Origin: an uncultured Aquabacterium sp.
Lineage (GTDB): Bacteria > Pseudomonadota > Gammaproteobacteria > Burkholderiales > Burkholderiaceae_C
Length of the DNA: 64,000 nucleotides
Assembly (NCBI RefSeq): GCF_913773725.1
Contig: NZ_CAJYGK010000016.1
Span: 124,001 to 188,000, forward strand
Direction: 5' to 3'
The position numbers and the translations under genes are program-made. The notes beneath the pieces are model-generated. The model was given only the letters and a program-made list of their open reading frames with translations. It did not search any database and had not been told where the DNA came from. Shown here piece by piece: positions 19,801-28,681 of the stretch (its first letter is position 1; every line of letters starts with the position of its first letter).

Positions 19801-22800
19801 ATGGAAATCCATGACATACCGGGCTCGGTCACGCCGGACTTCACTGGTCAGCCGCCAGACTTGTCTGCGCTCTCGCTGGCCGTCTTCGAATCCTCCTCGG
19901 ATGTCATCTACGCGAAGGACCGTGCGGGGCGCATGCTGTACGCCAATCCCGCGGCGCTGGCCCTGATCGGGAAATCCGCCAGGCAGGTGGTCGGGCGGAC
20001 CGACCGCGAGTTTCTGGAAGATGCCGCGGCCGCCGAGCTCGTCATGGCGAACGACCGGCGCATCATGCTGTCCGGTGTGGCCGAAGAGGTCGAGGAAACG
20101 GTGCCGCTCCCCGATGGGACCGTCCGGATATGGGCCTCCCGCAAGGTGCCTTATCGAGACAGCCAGGGCAAGGTGATCGGCCTGCTCGGCATCTCGCGGG
20201 ACATCACGGCACGCAAGCAGCTGGAAGCCGAATTGCGCGCCTCCCGCGACCGCCTCAGCGAGGTCCTCAGCAGCATCACCGACGGCCTGGCCGTCATCGA
20301 CACCGACTGGCGCTGCACCTACCTGAACGCGGCCGGAGCCGACCTCCTCGGCGTCGCGCCAGATACGTTGGTGGGCCAGGTCGTCTGGGATCTCTACCCC
20401 GAGGCCGAAGCCCTGAACTTCGGGCCCGCGTATCGACGCGCCATGCAGACCCAGCAGGCCGAGCACTTCGAGGCCTTCTATCCCGCCCCGTTGAACAAGT
20501 GGCTGGAGTGCCATGCCTATCCCTCACCGAACGGCGTGTCGGTGTTCTTCCGCGACGTGACCCATCGGCACCGCGACCGGCAGGCCCTGGAGCGAAGCGA
20601 AGAGCGCTTCCGCCGGATGTTTGCGCGCAACCCGATCGGGGTCGTCACGGGCGATTCGTCCGGCCAGCTGCTGGACGCCAACGAGGCCTTCCTCCGCATC
20701 ATCGGGCGCACGTCGGACGAGCTACAGGCGGGCCGCATCCGCTGGGACGAACTCACGCCGCCCGAGCACCTGCCCCAGGACGCCAAGGCGATCGAAGAGG
20801 TCCGCGCGCAAGGCGTCTCATCGGTGTACGAGAAGGAGTACCTGCGGCCGGACGGCACCCGCGTGCCCGTCATGCTGGCGTGCACGCAGTTCGGCGGGGA
20901 CACGGAAGAACTGCTGGCGTTCGTGATCGACATCTCGGAGCGCAAGCAGGCCGAGGAGCGACTCCGCCAGCGCGAAGCCGAGGCCCTGTCGGCGGCCCGG
21001 CGCCTGGCCCTGCAGCAAAAGCAGATGGCAGCGGTGATGACCGCCGCGCCAGTGGGCATCTATCTGGCCGACCGGGACGGTGCACTGCTGTTGAGCAGCG
21101 CCGAGAACAACCGCCTCTGGGGCGAGCACCCGATGTCCCGCAGCGTGGCGGAGTACCGCGCGTGGAAGGGCTGGTGGGCCGACGGCAGCGAGCGCCACGG
21201 CCAGCCCGTGCAGCCGCATGAATGGGCCCTGGCCCGCGCGCTTCAGGGCGAGCACGTCATGCACGATCTGGTCGAAATCGAGGCCTTCGGCTCCTCGCAG
21301 CGCAAGACCGTTCTGCTGCGGGCGCGGCCCATCCACGACGAGGATGGCCGCATCGTCAACGCCGTCGTCACCCAGATCGACATCACGCCGCAGGTCGAAG
21401 CCGAGCGGGCCCTGCGCGACAGCGAGGCCCGCTTCCGCGCCCTGGCCGACAACCTGCCCCAACTCGCGTGGATGGCGGACCGCCACGGCGAGGTGTACTG
21501 GTACAACAACCGCTGGCTGGACTACACCGGCGCGACAGCAGAGACGCTGCGCAACGGGGCCTGGCGGCAGCTGCATCACCCGGACCACGTCGAGCGCGTG
21601 GCCGACAAGCTGCAACGGCATTTCGAGAACGGCGAAGTCTGGGAAGACACCTTCCCTTTGCGCGCTCGCAGCGGCGAGTACCGGTGGTTCCTCTCCCGCG
21701 CCGTGCCCATCCGGGATGACGAGGGGCAGGTCGTGCGCTGGTTCGGCACCAACACCGACGTGACCGAGCAGCGCGCGGCGCAGGAATCGCTGCGGGACAT
21801 GGACCGCCGCAAGGACGAGTTCCTCGCCATGCTGGCCCACGAGCTGCGCAACCCGCTCGCGCCCATCACCTCGTCGGCCTCGTTGCTGCCCCTGGTGGCC
21901 GACGACGCCGACCGGGTGCGCAAGCTGGCCGAGGTGATCGGCCGTCAGGCGGGCCACATGCGTGAGCTGATCGACGACCTTCTGGACGTGTCGCGCGTGA
22001 CCCGCGGCCTGGTCGTGCTCGAGTGCGAACGCGTGGACCTGCGCCGCGTGCTGACCGAGGCCATCGAGCAGACGCGCGTGCTGATGGAAGCGCGCCAGCA
22101 CCGCCTCCATGTGTCCACGCCGCTGGAGCTGCCCGTCGTGATGGGCGACGGCAAGCGCCTGGTGCAGGTCTTTGCCAACATCCTGTCGAACGCTGCGAAG
22201 TACACGCCCGTGGGCGGCGAGGTGACGGTCACGGTCGCGTGCACCGCGCAACACGTCGAGGTCGCCGTGCAGGACAACGGCCAGGGCATGTCACCGGCGT
22301 TGCTGGCCCACGCCTTCGATCTGTTCGCCCAGGGCGAACGCACGCCCGACCGCAGCCAGGGCGGACTCGGGCTGGGCCTGGCCCTCGTCAAGCGGCTGAT
22401 CGAGCTGCACCACGGCCAGGTCATCGCCAGCAGCGCCGGGGTCGGCCTGGGCAGCGAGTTCAGGATCACCCTGCCGCGGGTTCCAGGAAGCGCGGACAGC
22501 ATGGACCCGACGGGCGCGATGGCGCACGAAGCGGAGGCGGCCACCCGCATCCTCATCGTCGACGACAACCAGGATGCCGCCTCGGTGCTGGCCATGCTGC
22601 TGCAGGCCATCGGTCACCAGGCGCACGTCGAAGACTCGGCCTTCAACGCGCTGAAAGCCGCCCGGGTCATGCAGCCCGGGGTCTGCCTGCTGGACATCGG
22701 CCTGCCCGACATGGACGGCCGGCAGCTGGCGGCCGAGCTTCGCCGCCTGCCCGGCATGGAAGGGGCCCAGATGGCCGCCGTCACGGGCTACGGCCAGCCC

Positions 22801-22926
22801 GCCGACATCGAGGCGGCGCACCAGGCGGGCTTTGCCCGCCACTTCGTCAAGCCGGTGGACATTCAGCAGTTGTCCGCGTGGCTGGCGGAGGTACAGGCCG
22901 GCGCACGGAAGGACGCGCCAGCATGA
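19801..22926 (+). CDS. Cytoplasmic hybrid histidine kinase with five PAS domains
   Basis: A 1041-residue kinase without membrane helices. About five PAS/PAC units occupy residues 25-670, each ending in a PAC-like stretch (GISRDITARKQ, VFFRDVTHRH, FVIDISERKQ, VTQIDITPQ, GTNTDVTEQR). Next come a HisKA domain with phospho-acceptor His680 in AHELRNPLAP, an ATPase domain (NILSNAAKYTP, DNGQGM, GGLGLGLALV), and a C-terminal receiver with Asp965 (LLDIGLPDMDG). The receiver suggests a phosphorelay to a separate Hpt protein. No cognate response regulator is adjacent. ATG 19801 was chosen because upstream frame residues overlap the PEP-CTERM gene. Confidence 0.85.
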   Translation: MEIHDIPGSVTPDFTGQPPDLSALSLAVFESSSDVIYAKDRAGRMLYANPAALALIGKSARQVVGRTDREFLEDAAAAELVMANDRRIMLSGVAEEVEETVPLPDGTVRIWASRKVPYRDSQGKVIGLLGISRDITARKQLEAELRASRDRLSEVLSSITDGLAVIDTDWRCTYLNAAGADLLGVAPDTLVGQVVWDLYPEAEALNFGPAYRRAMQTQQAEHFEAFYPAPLNKWLECHAYPSPNGVSVFFRDVTHRHRDRQALERSEERFRRMFARNPIGVVTGDSSGQLLDANEAFLRIIGRTSDELQAGRIRWDELTPPEHLPQDAKAIEEVRAQGVSSVYEKEYLRPDGTRVPVMLACTQFGGDTEELLAFVIDISERKQAEERLRQREAEALSAARRLALQQKQMAAVMTAAPVGIYLADRDGALLLSSAENNRLWGEHPMSRSVAEYRAWKGWWADGSERHGQPVQPHEWALARALQGEHVMHDLVEIEAFGSSQRKTVLLRARPIHDEDGRIVNAVVTQIDITPQVEAERALRDSEARFRALADNLPQLAWMADRHGEVYWYNNRWLDYTGATAETLRNGAWRQLHHPDHVERVADKLQRHFENGEVWEDTFPLRARSGEYRWFLSRAVPIRDDEGQVVRWFGTNTDVTEQRAAQESLRDMDRRKDEFLAMLAHELRNPLAPITSSASLLPLVADDADRVRKLAEVIGRQAGHMRELIDDLLDVSRVTRGLVVLECERVDLRRVLTEAIEQTRVLMEARQHRLHVSTPLELPVVMGDGKRLVQVFANILSNAAKYTPVGGEVTVTVACTAQHVEVAVQDNGQGMSPALLAHAFDLFAQGERTPDRSQGGLGLGLALVKRLIELHHGQVIASSAGVGLGSEFRITLPRVPGSADSMDPTGAMAHEAEAATRILIVDDNQDAASVLAMLLQAIGHQAHVEDSAFNALKAARVMQPGVCLLDIGLPDMDGRQLAAELRRLPGMEGAQMAAVTGYGQPADIEAAHQAGFARHFVKPVDIQQLSAWLAEVQAGARKDAPA

Positions 22927-22956
22927 GCCGCGGTGCGCTGCCCGCCCGCCCGTGGA

Positions 22957-24408
22957 TTACAGCGCCCGCACCTTCACCGACTTGCCCTTGACCTTGCCGC
23001 CCTGCAGGCCCTTCAAGGCCTTGTCGGCAATGGCCCGGTCCACGGCCACATAGGTCGAGAACTCGTTGACGTTGATCTTGCCGATCTGGGCACCATCGAA
23101 GCAGAGGTCCTTGGTCAGCGCGCCCAGCACGTCGCCCGGGCGGATCTTTTCCTTGCGCCCGCCGAGGATCTGCAGGGTCACGCGCGGCGGGCGCAGCGGC
23201 TCGCGCTCCGTCGAGGGTGTCAGTTCGCTCAAGGGGTGCCATTCGCTGGCACGGCCTTGCATCTCGTCGATGCGGCCCACGCGGCCCATCTCGTCCATGC
23301 TGGCCAGGCTGAAGGCCCAGCCCGATTCACCGGCGCGGCCGGTGCGGCCCACGCGGTGGGTGTGCACCTCGGGGTCGGGCGTGATGTCGACGTTGATGAC
23401 CGCTTCCAGCTGGGCGATGTCGAGCCCGCGCGCGGCCACGTCGGTCGCCACCAGCACGCTGCAGCTGCCGTTGGCGAAGCGCACCAGCACCTGATCGCGC
23501 TCACGCTGGTCGAGGTCGCCATGCAGCTCAAGGGCCACGATGCCCTGCGCCTGCAGCACGTCCACCAGGTCGCGGCACTGCTGCTTGGTGTTGCAGAACG
23601 CGATGGTGCTGGCCGGGCGGAAATGATCGAGCAGCAGGCCCACAGCGTGCAGGCGCTCCGAATCCTTGACCTCGTAGAAGCGCTGGCGGATGCGCGACGT
23701 GTCGTGTCGCTCGGCCAGCTTCACCTCCTGCGGATCACGCATGAAGCGGCGCGCCAGCTTGTCCACGCCCTCGGGGTAGGTGGCCGAGAACAGCAGCGTC
23801 TGGCGCTGCTTCGGGGCGTGCGCCACCACCTGCGCGATGTCCTCGGCAAAGCCCATGTCCAGCATGCGATCGGCCTCGTCCAGCACCAGCGTCTTCAAGG
23901 CATCGAGGTTCAGCGTTTCGCGTGCCAAGTGATCCAGCACGCGGCCGGGCGTGCCCACCACGATGTGGGCGCCGTGCTCGAGGCTGGCCAGCTGCGGTCG
24001 GATGGGGCTGCCACCGCACAGCGTCACGACCTTGATGTTGTCTTCGGCGCGCGCCAGGCGGCGAATCTCGGTGGTGACCTGGTCGGCCAGCTCCCGCGTG
24101 GGGCACAGCACCAGCGCCTGCACGGCAAAGTGCCGCGGGTTGAGCGAAGTCAGCAGCGGCAGGCCGAAGGCCACCGTCTTGCCACTGCCGGTCTTGGCCT
24201 GCGCGATCAGGTCCTTGCCGGCCAGCGCCAGCGGCAGGCTGGCCGCCTGGATGGGCGTCATGGCCAGATAGCCCAGCGTCTGCAGGTTGGCCTGCATGGC
24301 CTCCGACAGGGACAGTTGCTGGAAGGAGGGGCCGCTGACGGCGGCGGGCGTGGCCGGATGGGCCGACGCCGGGGCCGCCGGGTTGGCCGGCGAAGAAGAG
24401 GAGTTCAT
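22957..24408 (-). CDS. dbpA: ATP-dependent RNA helicase DbpA
   Basis: A 483-residue DEAD-box helicase with Q motif, Walker A AQAKTGSGKT, PTRELA, GTPGR, VLDEADRMLDMGF, SAT, and HRVGRTGRAG. After about residue 400 comes the DbpA RNA-binding domain (LGGRKEKIRPGDVLGALT). DbpA is directed by that domain to hairpin 92 of 23S rRNA and helps assemble the large ribosomal subunit. A Pro/Ala/Ser-rich N-terminal extension of about 28 residues precedes the helicase core. It stands alone, convergent with the kinase gene. Confidence 0.92.
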   Translation of the reverse strand: MNSSSSPANPAAPASAHPATPAAVSGPSFQQLSLSEAMQANLQTLGYLAMTPIQAASLPLALAGKDLIAQAKTGSGKTVAFGLPLLTSLNPRHFAVQALVLCPTRELADQVTTEIRRLARAEDNIKVVTLCGGSPIRPQLASLEHGAHIVVGTPGRVLDHLARETLNLDALKTLVLDEADRMLDMGFAEDIAQVVAHAPKQRQTLLFSATYPEGVDKLARRFMRDPQEVKLAERHDTSRIRQRFYEVKDSERLHAVGLLLDHFRPASTIAFCNTKQQCRDLVDVLQAQGIVALELHGDLDQRERDQVLVRFANGSCSVLVATDVAARGLDIAQLEAVINVDITPDPEVHTHRVGRTGRAGESGWAFSLASMDEMGRVGRIDEMQGRASEWHPLSELTPSTEREPLRPPRVTLQILGGRKEKIRPGDVLGALTKDLCFDGAQIGKINVNEFSTYVAVDRAIADKALKGLQGGKVKGKSVKVRAL

Positions 24409-24454
24409 GCGCGATTATCCGGGATCGGGCGCCGCGCAGGGGGCCCGCGGCGAT

Positions 24455-25351
24455 TCACCCCCAATGCGCCGGCGCGTCGGTCGAGATCGCCTCGGTGCGG
24501 TGCCGCGGCATCTCGCACACTCCCTCGCCGTCGAGCAGGGCCCGCACATGGATCACCGGCGGCTGCGATTGCACTGAACCGAAGATCGTGGCGAACGACA
24601 CGTCGGCCGCGTCGCGCCCGGTGCCGAATCGCACGAAGCCCATCGGAATGGCCGTGCCCGAAGGGTCGAAGATGTACCAGCGCCCGCCGAGAAACACCTC
24701 GACATAGGCGTGGAAGTCGGTCGGCCCCAGCGCCGGGTCGGCCCCAAAGTCGATGCCAGTGGCAAAGCGCGCCGGGATGTTGAGGGCCCGGCACAGCGCG
24801 ATCATCAGGTGCGCAAAATCACGGCACACCCCGCGGCCTTCGTTGAGCGTGTCCATGGCCGAGGTGGCGCTGGTGGTGGTGTTGCCCTCGAAGCGCACGT
24901 GCTGGCGCACCCAGTTCTGGATGGCCACCACACGGGCATGGCCCTGCGGCAGGTGCCCGAACTCCCGCATCACCAGGGCGCCCATCAGGTCGGACTGGCA
25001 GTAACGGCTGGGGTAGATGTAGCCCAGGGTCTCGGGCGGCAGGCTCGCCACCGGCGTCTCGGCAATCAGCTCGGGCGCGCACAGGTGGTGATGCAGGTCG
25101 ACCACCGCGCTGTAGCTCACCTTCAGCGGGCCGGCGGCGGCACCCAGCCGCAGGTAGCGGTTGTGGCTGACCGGGTCGGTGAAGATCTGCGGCAGCAGCG
25201 GCTGGCTGATGTCGAGCCGCTCACTGCGAATCACCTGGCAGCGGGTGTGCGCGCCATGGATGTTGAAGATGAAGTCCGCCCCCGGCGGGGTCACCTCGTA
25301 TTGCAGGTCGACGGACAGTTCGATGCGGACCACGGGAATCTCCAGGGCCAC
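24455..25351 (-). CDS. Transglutaminase-like cysteine protease fold protein
   Basis: A 298-residue protein with an N-terminal transglutaminase-associated beta domain and a core carrying the triad Cys (GRGVCRDFAHLM), His (DFHAYVEVFLG) and Asp (FDPSGTAIP). No signal peptide is evident, so it is probably cytoplasmic. Bacterial members often act as peptidases, amidases or peptide-linking enzymes; substrates are mostly unknown. It lies in a minus-strand run with DUF427 and cupin genes (gaps 71 and 39 bases) that might be cotranscribed. Confidence 0.8.
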   Translation of the reverse strand: MALEIPVVRIELSVDLQYEVTPPGADFIFNIHGAHTRCQVIRSERLDISQPLLPQIFTDPVSHNRYLRLGAAAGPLKVSYSAVVDLHHHLCAPELIAETPVASLPPETLGYIYPSRYCQSDLMGALVMREFGHLPQGHARVVAIQNWVRQHVRFEGNTTTSATSAMDTLNEGRGVCRDFAHLMIALCRALNIPARFATGIDFGADPALGPTDFHAYVEVFLGGRWYIFDPSGTAIPMGFVRFGTGRDAADVSFATIFGSVQSQPPVIHVRALLDGEGVCEMPRHRTEAISTDAPAHWG

Positions 25352-25422
25352 ACGGGATCGCGACCAACTTTGTCAGGCCATTGTGGGGCCTCATGGCTCC
25401 CCGCGGGGGCATCCCCCGCCTG

Positions 25423-25704
25423 TCAGCCCGAGATCTCGACGCCCGGCATGAAGGCCACGCGCCCCTTGATCTCCTGGGCGGCCTCGGTGGGCTCGGGGTA
25501 GAACCACACGGCGTCGGGCTTCATTTCGCCATTGACGAACAGGCTCAGCCACAACGCCTGACCCTTCCAGACGCAGCTGCTGCGGTGGTTGCTGAAGGTC
25601 ACGTAGGCCTCGTTCAGGGCCTCGCGTGGGAAGTAGTGGTTGCCTTCGAGGGTGACGATGTCGTCGCTTTCGGCGATGACGACGCCGTTCCAGATCGCTT
25701 TCAT
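25423..25704 (-). CDS. DUF427 domain protein
   Basis: A 93-residue protein covering one complete DUF427 domain: ESDDIVTLEGNHYFP near the start, then SSCVWKG and AVWFYPEP. The family is small, soluble and of unknown biochemical role. The start codon lies directly below a strong hairpin (25706-25740) that contains its AAGGG ribosome binding site, so translation may be controlled by folding. It lies between the cupin gene upstream and the transglutaminase gene downstream, on the same strand. Confidence 0.85.
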   Translation of the reverse strand: MKAIWNGVVIAESDDIVTLEGNHYFPREALNEAYVTFSNHRSSCVWKGQALWLSLFVNGEMKPDAVWFYPEPTEAAQEIKGRVAFMPGVEISG

Positions 25705-25705
25705 G

Positions 25706-25740
25706 GGGGCCCTTGAGATGAGTGGAAGCGCAAGGGCCCC
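25706..25740 (-). promoter_or_regulatory. Intergenic hairpin hiding the DUF427 ribosome binding site
   Basis: A perfect 10-base-pair stem (GGGGCCCTTG / CAAGGGCCCC) with a 15-base loop fills the gap between the cupin stop and the DUF427 start. Read on the minus strand, the 3' arm holds the AAGGG Shine-Dalgarno and ends one base before the ATG. Because no T-run follows, it is a poor intrinsic terminator; sequestering of the start region, or mRNA processing, are alternatives. Function is inference. Confidence 0.5.
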
Positions 25741-25743
25741 ATG

Positions 25744-26025
25744 CTACGCCGGATGGCGCCGCGCGACCCAGTAGGTGGCGCCGGTCGGGCCATAGCGCTC
25801 TGCATGCGGAACGCCGGCCTCGAGCGCGAAAGTGTCGCCGGGTTTCAGATGCCGCGTGCAGCCGTTCACGATCAGCGACATTTCGCCTGCGACCACCAGG
25901 GCCTCCAGCCCGAACTCGTGCGTGTGGGTGGCCAGCGTCGTGTCGGGCGCCCAGGTGCGTGCAATGACCTCGTCAAAGCCACGGGACCGCATCTCCGCCT
26001 TGTAGGCGTCAAACTCAGGCTGCAT
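25744..26025 (-). CDS. Small cupin-domain protein
   Basis: A 93-residue single-domain cupin. Motif 1 is THTHEFGLEALVVAGE, with the His-x-His and Glu metal ligands. Motif 2 is GDTFALEAGVPHAERYG, with the fourth His. A bound metal ion is therefore likely, but the reaction or ligand is unknown. The start was set at ATG 26025 (MQPEFDAY), since a longer open frame only adds a basic leader. It is divergent from the TerC gene. Confidence 0.8.
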   Translation of the reverse strand: MQPEFDAYKAEMRSRGFDEVIARTWAPDTTLATHTHEFGLEALVVAGEMSLIVNGCTRHLKPGDTFALEAGVPHAERYGPTGATYWVARRHPA

Positions 26026-26119
26026 GATCGAAGATTGTTGCCGGCGCTCCCATCTTCGCACGCCCGCGCTATCCTAGAAGACTTTGACCTGGCCGCGCCT
26101 GCTGCCGCTGCTCCACACC

Positions 26120-26875
26120 ATGGAATTCCTGCTCGACCCCAACACCTGGATTGCCTTTGCCATGCTCACGACCCTGGAAATCGTCCTGGGCGTGGACAAC
26201 ATCATCTTCATCTCGATCCTGGTGGGGCGACTGCCTGCCGACGTGCGCGACAAGGCTCGCCGCCTGGGCCTGGGTTTCGCGATGCTTTCGCGCCTGGCGC
26301 TGCTGTTTTCGCTCAGCTGGGTCATGGGCCTGAAGGCCGACCTGTTTCACGTGTTCGGTCAGGGCATCAGCGGACGCGACCTGGTGCTGCTGAGCGGTGG
26401 CCTGTTCCTGCTGTGGAAGGCCTCGCACGAAATCTTCGTGGAGGTCGAAGCCCGTGACATGGATGGCCCTCCCGCGGCCGACCCTGCCGCCTTGAAGGCT
26501 GCCGGCCAGCGCCTGTTCTGGGCCACGATCGGTCAGATCGCCGTGATCGACATCGTGTTCTCGCTGGACTCGGTCATCACCGCCGTCGGCATGGTGGACC
26601 ACCTCGGCGTGATGGTGGCCGCCGTCATTGCGGCCGTGGGGGTGATGCTGTTTGCCGCGAAGCCCATCGGCGAGTTCGTGGATCGCCATCCGTCGGTCAA
26701 GGTGCTGGCCCTGGCCTTCCTTGTGATGGTCGGCATGGCCCTGACGGCCGAGGCCTTCGACGCCCACGTGCCCAAGGGCTACATCTACGCCGCGATGTCG
26801 TTCTCGCTGGTGGTCGAGGCACTCAACATCCGCGCCCGGGCCAAGCGCATTGCCGCGCAGCCTGAAGAGGCCTGA
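26120..26875 (+). CDS. TerC-family integral membrane protein
   Basis: A 251-residue protein with about seven membrane helices. It has the two conserved acidic membrane motifs of the TerC family: TLEIVLGVDNIIFIS near the N-terminus and DIVFSLDSVITAVGM in the middle, each placing Glu/Asp residues inside a helix. Family members act in tellurite resistance or manganese export. The short, soluble-domain-free form fits the YgdQ/YkoY branch. No yybP-ykoY manganese riboswitch was recognised in the 94 bases upstream. Confidence 0.85.
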   Translation: MEFLLDPNTWIAFAMLTTLEIVLGVDNIIFISILVGRLPADVRDKARRLGLGFAMLSRLALLFSLSWVMGLKADLFHVFGQGISGRDLVLLSGGLFLLWKASHEIFVEVEARDMDGPPAADPAALKAAGQRLFWATIGQIAVIDIVFSLDSVITAVGMVDHLGVMVAAVIAAVGVMLFAAKPIGEFVDRHPSVKVLALAFLVMVGMALTAEAFDAHVPKGYIYAAMSFSLVVEALNIRARAKRIAAQPEEA

Positions 26876-26905
26876 GTCACACGCCCGCCCCGGGGCGGGA
26901 CCGCG

Positions 26906-27094
26906 TCAGTTCGGCAACCCGCCTTCGACGTCCACGTCCATCAACAGACTGGCCATTTCGAGGGCGCGCCACAGGTGGGGCGGCATGCCCATGATGCGCT
27001 CTGGCGTGCGGGCACCCCGCACCCAGCACCGGATCTCGGCGTGCTGCTCGGGCGTGAGCAGCTTGAGTGACAGCATTTCGTCCAGCAGCATCAT
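26906..27094 (-). CDS. Small hypothetical protein (62 aa)
   Basis: I do not recognise this protein. It begins MMLLDEMLSLKLLTPEQHAEI, is mostly helical and acidic, and has no signal peptide or membrane helix. Support comes from an excellent ribosome binding site (AGGAGG six bases before the first ATG, with a second ATG directly following) and from the lack of any competing frame. It lies between the TerC gene (30 bases from its stop) and the flavoprotein gene. Confidence 0.6.
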   Translation of the reverse strand: MMLLDEMLSLKLLTPEQHAEIRCWVRGARTPERIMGMPPHLWRALEMASLLMDVDVEGGLPN

Positions 27095-27204
27095 GACGGC
27101 CTCCTGTCGGTGATGGGCCACACCGTGGCCTCGCCTTCAATATGGCACGTCGGCTCGTCGCATGGGCGAGAATCTACCCCTCACCTGGGGGCCAGTCAGA
27201 CCGA

Positions 27205-28515
27205 TCAGCCCGCGCTGTGGCGGCCAGCCGACGCCCACCACGCCAGCACACCCTGCCCTGCCACCCGACCGCTTGCCATGCTGGCGGTGAGGAGATAGCC
27301 GCCCGTCGGTGCTTCCCAGTCCAGCATCTCTCCCGCACAGAACACGCCGGGCACATCGCGCAGCATCAGGTGCTCGTCCAGCGACTCCAGCCTTACCCCA
27401 CCAGCGGTGCTGATCGCCTCGTCGATGGGGCGCGGCGCTGTCAGGGTCAGGGGCAGGCATTTCAGAGCCTGGGCCAGGCGCTCGGGCTGGGCCAAGGCCT
27501 CCGGGCTCAGGCATTCGTGCAACAACGCCAGCTTCAGGCCCGCGATGCCGAGACGGCTCTTGAGGTGGGTGGCCAGGCTGCGGGGGCCGCGCGGCCGGCA
27601 GACCTCGGTGCGCACCTGTTCGGCCGTGTGATCGGGCAGCAGATCGAGCGTGAAGGTGGCGTGTCCCGCAGCCTCGATCTGGTCACGCAGGCGCGCCGAG
27701 AACGCATACACCAGGCTGCCTTCGATGCCGGTGTCCGTGAGCACGAACTCGCCCTGCTGGCGGTGAACCTGCCCCTGCGCATCGGTGACGCTGGCCACGA
27801 CCGGCTTGACCGGCTGCCCGGCAAAGCGCTGGCGCAGGTAATCGCTCCAACCCGCGCGACCAGGTGCGGTGGGGGCCACGTCGAACCCGCAATTGGCCGG
27901 CCGCAAGGAGGCCAGGGCCACGCCGCGCGCAGCGAGCAGCGGCACCCAGGCGCCGTCCGACCCGAGGCGGGCCCAGCTGGCTCCGCCCAGCGCCAGCACG
28001 GTGGCATCGGCCCGCACCGCCTGCTCGCCGTCCGGCCCGTGCAGGCGCAAGTCGCCTTCGGTCGTCCACCCCAGCCAGCGGTGTCGCCCATGCACCGCGA
28101 CGCCGGCCGCGCGCAGCCGGTGCAGCCACGCCCGCAGCAGGGGGGCCGCCTTCATGTCGGTTGGAAACACCCGCCCGGAGGACCCCACAAAGGTCTCGAC
28201 GCCCAGGCCCTGGGCCCAGTCGCGCACGGCCTGCGCGCCAAAGGCTGTCAGCCAGGGTCGCACGGCGTCGGCTCGATCGGCATAGCGGTGAACAAAGGGT
28301 TCGAACGGCTCGGAGTGGGTGAGATTGAGCCCCCCGCGACCGGCCAGCAGGAACTTGCGCCCGACGGAGGGCATGGCGTCATAGACCGACACGCGGGCGC
28401 CGCCGGCCGCCAGCACCTCGGCAGCCATGAGTCCGGCAGGGCCGCCGCCGATCACCGCCACGCGGGGTCCGGTCGGGCCTGGCTGGGCGGCGGGGTGAGA
28501 GGCGGACTCGGGCAT
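27205..28515 (-). CDS. HI0933/BaiN-family FAD-dependent oxidoreductase
   Basis: A 436-residue flavoprotein. The N-terminal FAD motif VAVIGGGPAGLMAAEVLA is followed by SVGRKFLLAGRGGLNLTHSE, the signature of the HI0933/YhiN family. A C-terminal second FAD-contact stretch reads VFCAGEMLDWEAPTGGYLL. Members include BaiN, which reduces steroid double bonds, but most have no known substrate. ATG 28515 is preferred to a TTG at 28539. The gene is divergent from the chemotaxis receptor gene. Confidence 0.85.
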   Translation of the reverse strand: MPESASHPAAQPGPTGPRVAVIGGGPAGLMAAEVLAAGGARVSVYDAMPSVGRKFLLAGRGGLNLTHSEPFEPFVHRYADRADAVRPWLTAFGAQAVRDWAQGLGVETFVGSSGRVFPTDMKAAPLLRAWLHRLRAAGVAVHGRHRWLGWTTEGDLRLHGPDGEQAVRADATVLALGGASWARLGSDGAWVPLLAARGVALASLRPANCGFDVAPTAPGRAGWSDYLRQRFAGQPVKPVVASVTDAQGQVHRQQGEFVLTDTGIEGSLVYAFSARLRDQIEAAGHATFTLDLLPDHTAEQVRTEVCRPRGPRSLATHLKSRLGIAGLKLALLHECLSPEALAQPERLAQALKCLPLTLTAPRPIDEAISTAGGVRLESLDEHLMLRDVPGVFCAGEMLDWEAPTGGYLLTASMASGRVAGQGVLAWWASAGRHSAG

Positions 28516-28599
28516 CGGGCGGCTTTCAGGTGTCGGCAAGGCGGGTGGCGATGGTAGTGGGATTTTCCGTCTCCCGTGACCGCTTCACGCTTTGAACGA

Positions 28600-28627
28600 T
28601 CAAGCGCATTGCGCACCGTGCCGACAA
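28600..28627 (+). promoter_or_regulatory. Possible sigma-28 (FliA) promoter of the chemotaxis receptor
   Basis: TCAA at 28600 and GCCGACAA at 28620-28627 resemble the flagellar sigma-28 elements TAAA and GCCGATAA. The spacing is 16 bases rather than the usual 15. It lies 54 bases before the start codon of a methyl-accepting chemotaxis gene, the usual target of FliA. The -10 match is seven of eight, but the -35 match and the spacing are imperfect. Confidence 0.35.
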
Positions 28628-28681
28628 CACGGCATTGAATCGGCCCGCCAGACGGAGCGGGCCCTGCACCGAGGATCCCTC

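Noticed and set aside
26026-26119. A yybP-ykoY manganese riboswitch ahead of the TerC gene.
   Set aside because: The 94-base gap is too short for the full element and no characteristic loops were recognised.
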